From JAAEEP01 sp035529155 (GTDB lineage: Archaea; Thermoplasmatota; Thermoplasmata; Methanomassiliicoccales; JAAEEP01), in the NCBI GenBank assembly GCA_035529155.1, contig DATKXF010000157.1, positions 1-5,227 of the forward strand: a stretch of 5,227 nt of DNA, given 5' to 3'. Positions 5,165-5,227 of the stretch are shown one piece after another; within the stretch, counting starts at the first letter, position 1, and each line of letters starts with the position of its first letter. The notes under the pieces were generated by a model. The model saw only the letters and a program-made list of their open reading frames with translations, was not told the origin of the DNA and did not search any database. Position numbers and translations under genes: made by a program.

Positions 5165-5227
5165 TCAATCTTTATTTAAGCTCAAGTATCGGGAGACATC
5201 CACCGATGTGTCCATAACATCCTGGAC
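5165..5227 (-). CDS. Possible 3' end of an upstream gene
   Basis: The minus strand is open from the window edge for 20 codons (ending DVSRYLSLNKD) to a TGA at 5165-5167, 14 bases before the next gene's ATG. The peptide looks protein-like and the orientation fits the downstream gene, but 20 open codons can occur by chance and I do not recognise it. If real, the TATA box at 5171-5180 lies inside its last codons. Confidence 0.3.
   Translation of the reverse strand, partial: VQDVMDTSVDVSRYLSLNKD
5171..5180 (-). promoter_or_regulatory. TATA box of the small hypothetical gene
   Basis: CTTAAATAAA on the minus strand is centred about 26 bases before the ATG at 5150, the usual distance from an archaeal TATA box to the transcription start. 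It predicts a leaderless or nearly leaderless mRNA. GTGATC just before the ATG resembles a ribosome-binding site but is only two bases away and would lie upstream of the mRNA start. Confidence 0.55.

Noticed and set aside
5151..5168. TTG start at 5168 for the small hypothetical protein
   Set aside because: It would lie upstream of the predicted transcript start; the ATG at 5150 fits both the TATA spacing and the family-like N-terminus.

Overview
This window carries the start of an archaeal S10-type ribosomal protein operon on the minus strand. Reading from high to low coordinates the genes are uL3, uL4, uL23, uL2, uS19 and a truncated uL22. The gene order, the archaeal forms of the proteins (333-residue uL3, 258-residue uL4 with its long exit-tunnel loop, uS19 with a basic N-terminal extension), the TATA-box promoters and the GGTGA-type ribosome-binding sites all indicate an archaeon. 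Remembered similarity of uL2, uL22 and a small hypothetical protein near 5000 suggests a euryarchaeote of the Thermoplasmata or a related group. That placement is inferred without a database search.

Layout. Positions 1-3560 are the ribosomal block, tightly packed with gaps of 1 to 11 nt and evidently co-transcribed. Most of its stop codons lie within the Shine-Dalgarno region of the next gene. Positions 3561-3832 are non-coding and hold a plausible TATA box (3761-3770) and a leader of about 180 nt with several potential hairpins. Two of these are mutually exclusive and sit directly on the uL3 ribosome-binding site. Positions 3833-4195 encode a small unrecognised membrane protein on the minus strand. 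Positions 4191-4736 hold the 3' part of an FtsX/MacB-type ABC transporter permease on the plus strand, without its 5' half. These two meet head-to-head at about 4191-4198 with no intergenic space, which suggests a rearrangement breakpoint or an assembly/amplification join. Positions 4830-5150 encode a 106-residue conserved-looking hypothetical protein on the minus strand, with a TATA box placed for a leaderless transcript. Positions 5165-5227 may be the last codons of another minus-strand gene.

The first 66 bases are a near-perfect palindrome inside uL22. The last few codons of the visible uL22 are a reverse-complement copy of codons about 50 bases away. This looks like a fold-back artefact at a contig end rather than biology. 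I see no CRISPR array, tRNA, rRNA, transposase or phage gene. Nothing here is convincingly a new multi-gene system; the observations most worth checking are the uL3 leader, the two inverted joins and the small hypothetical proteins.
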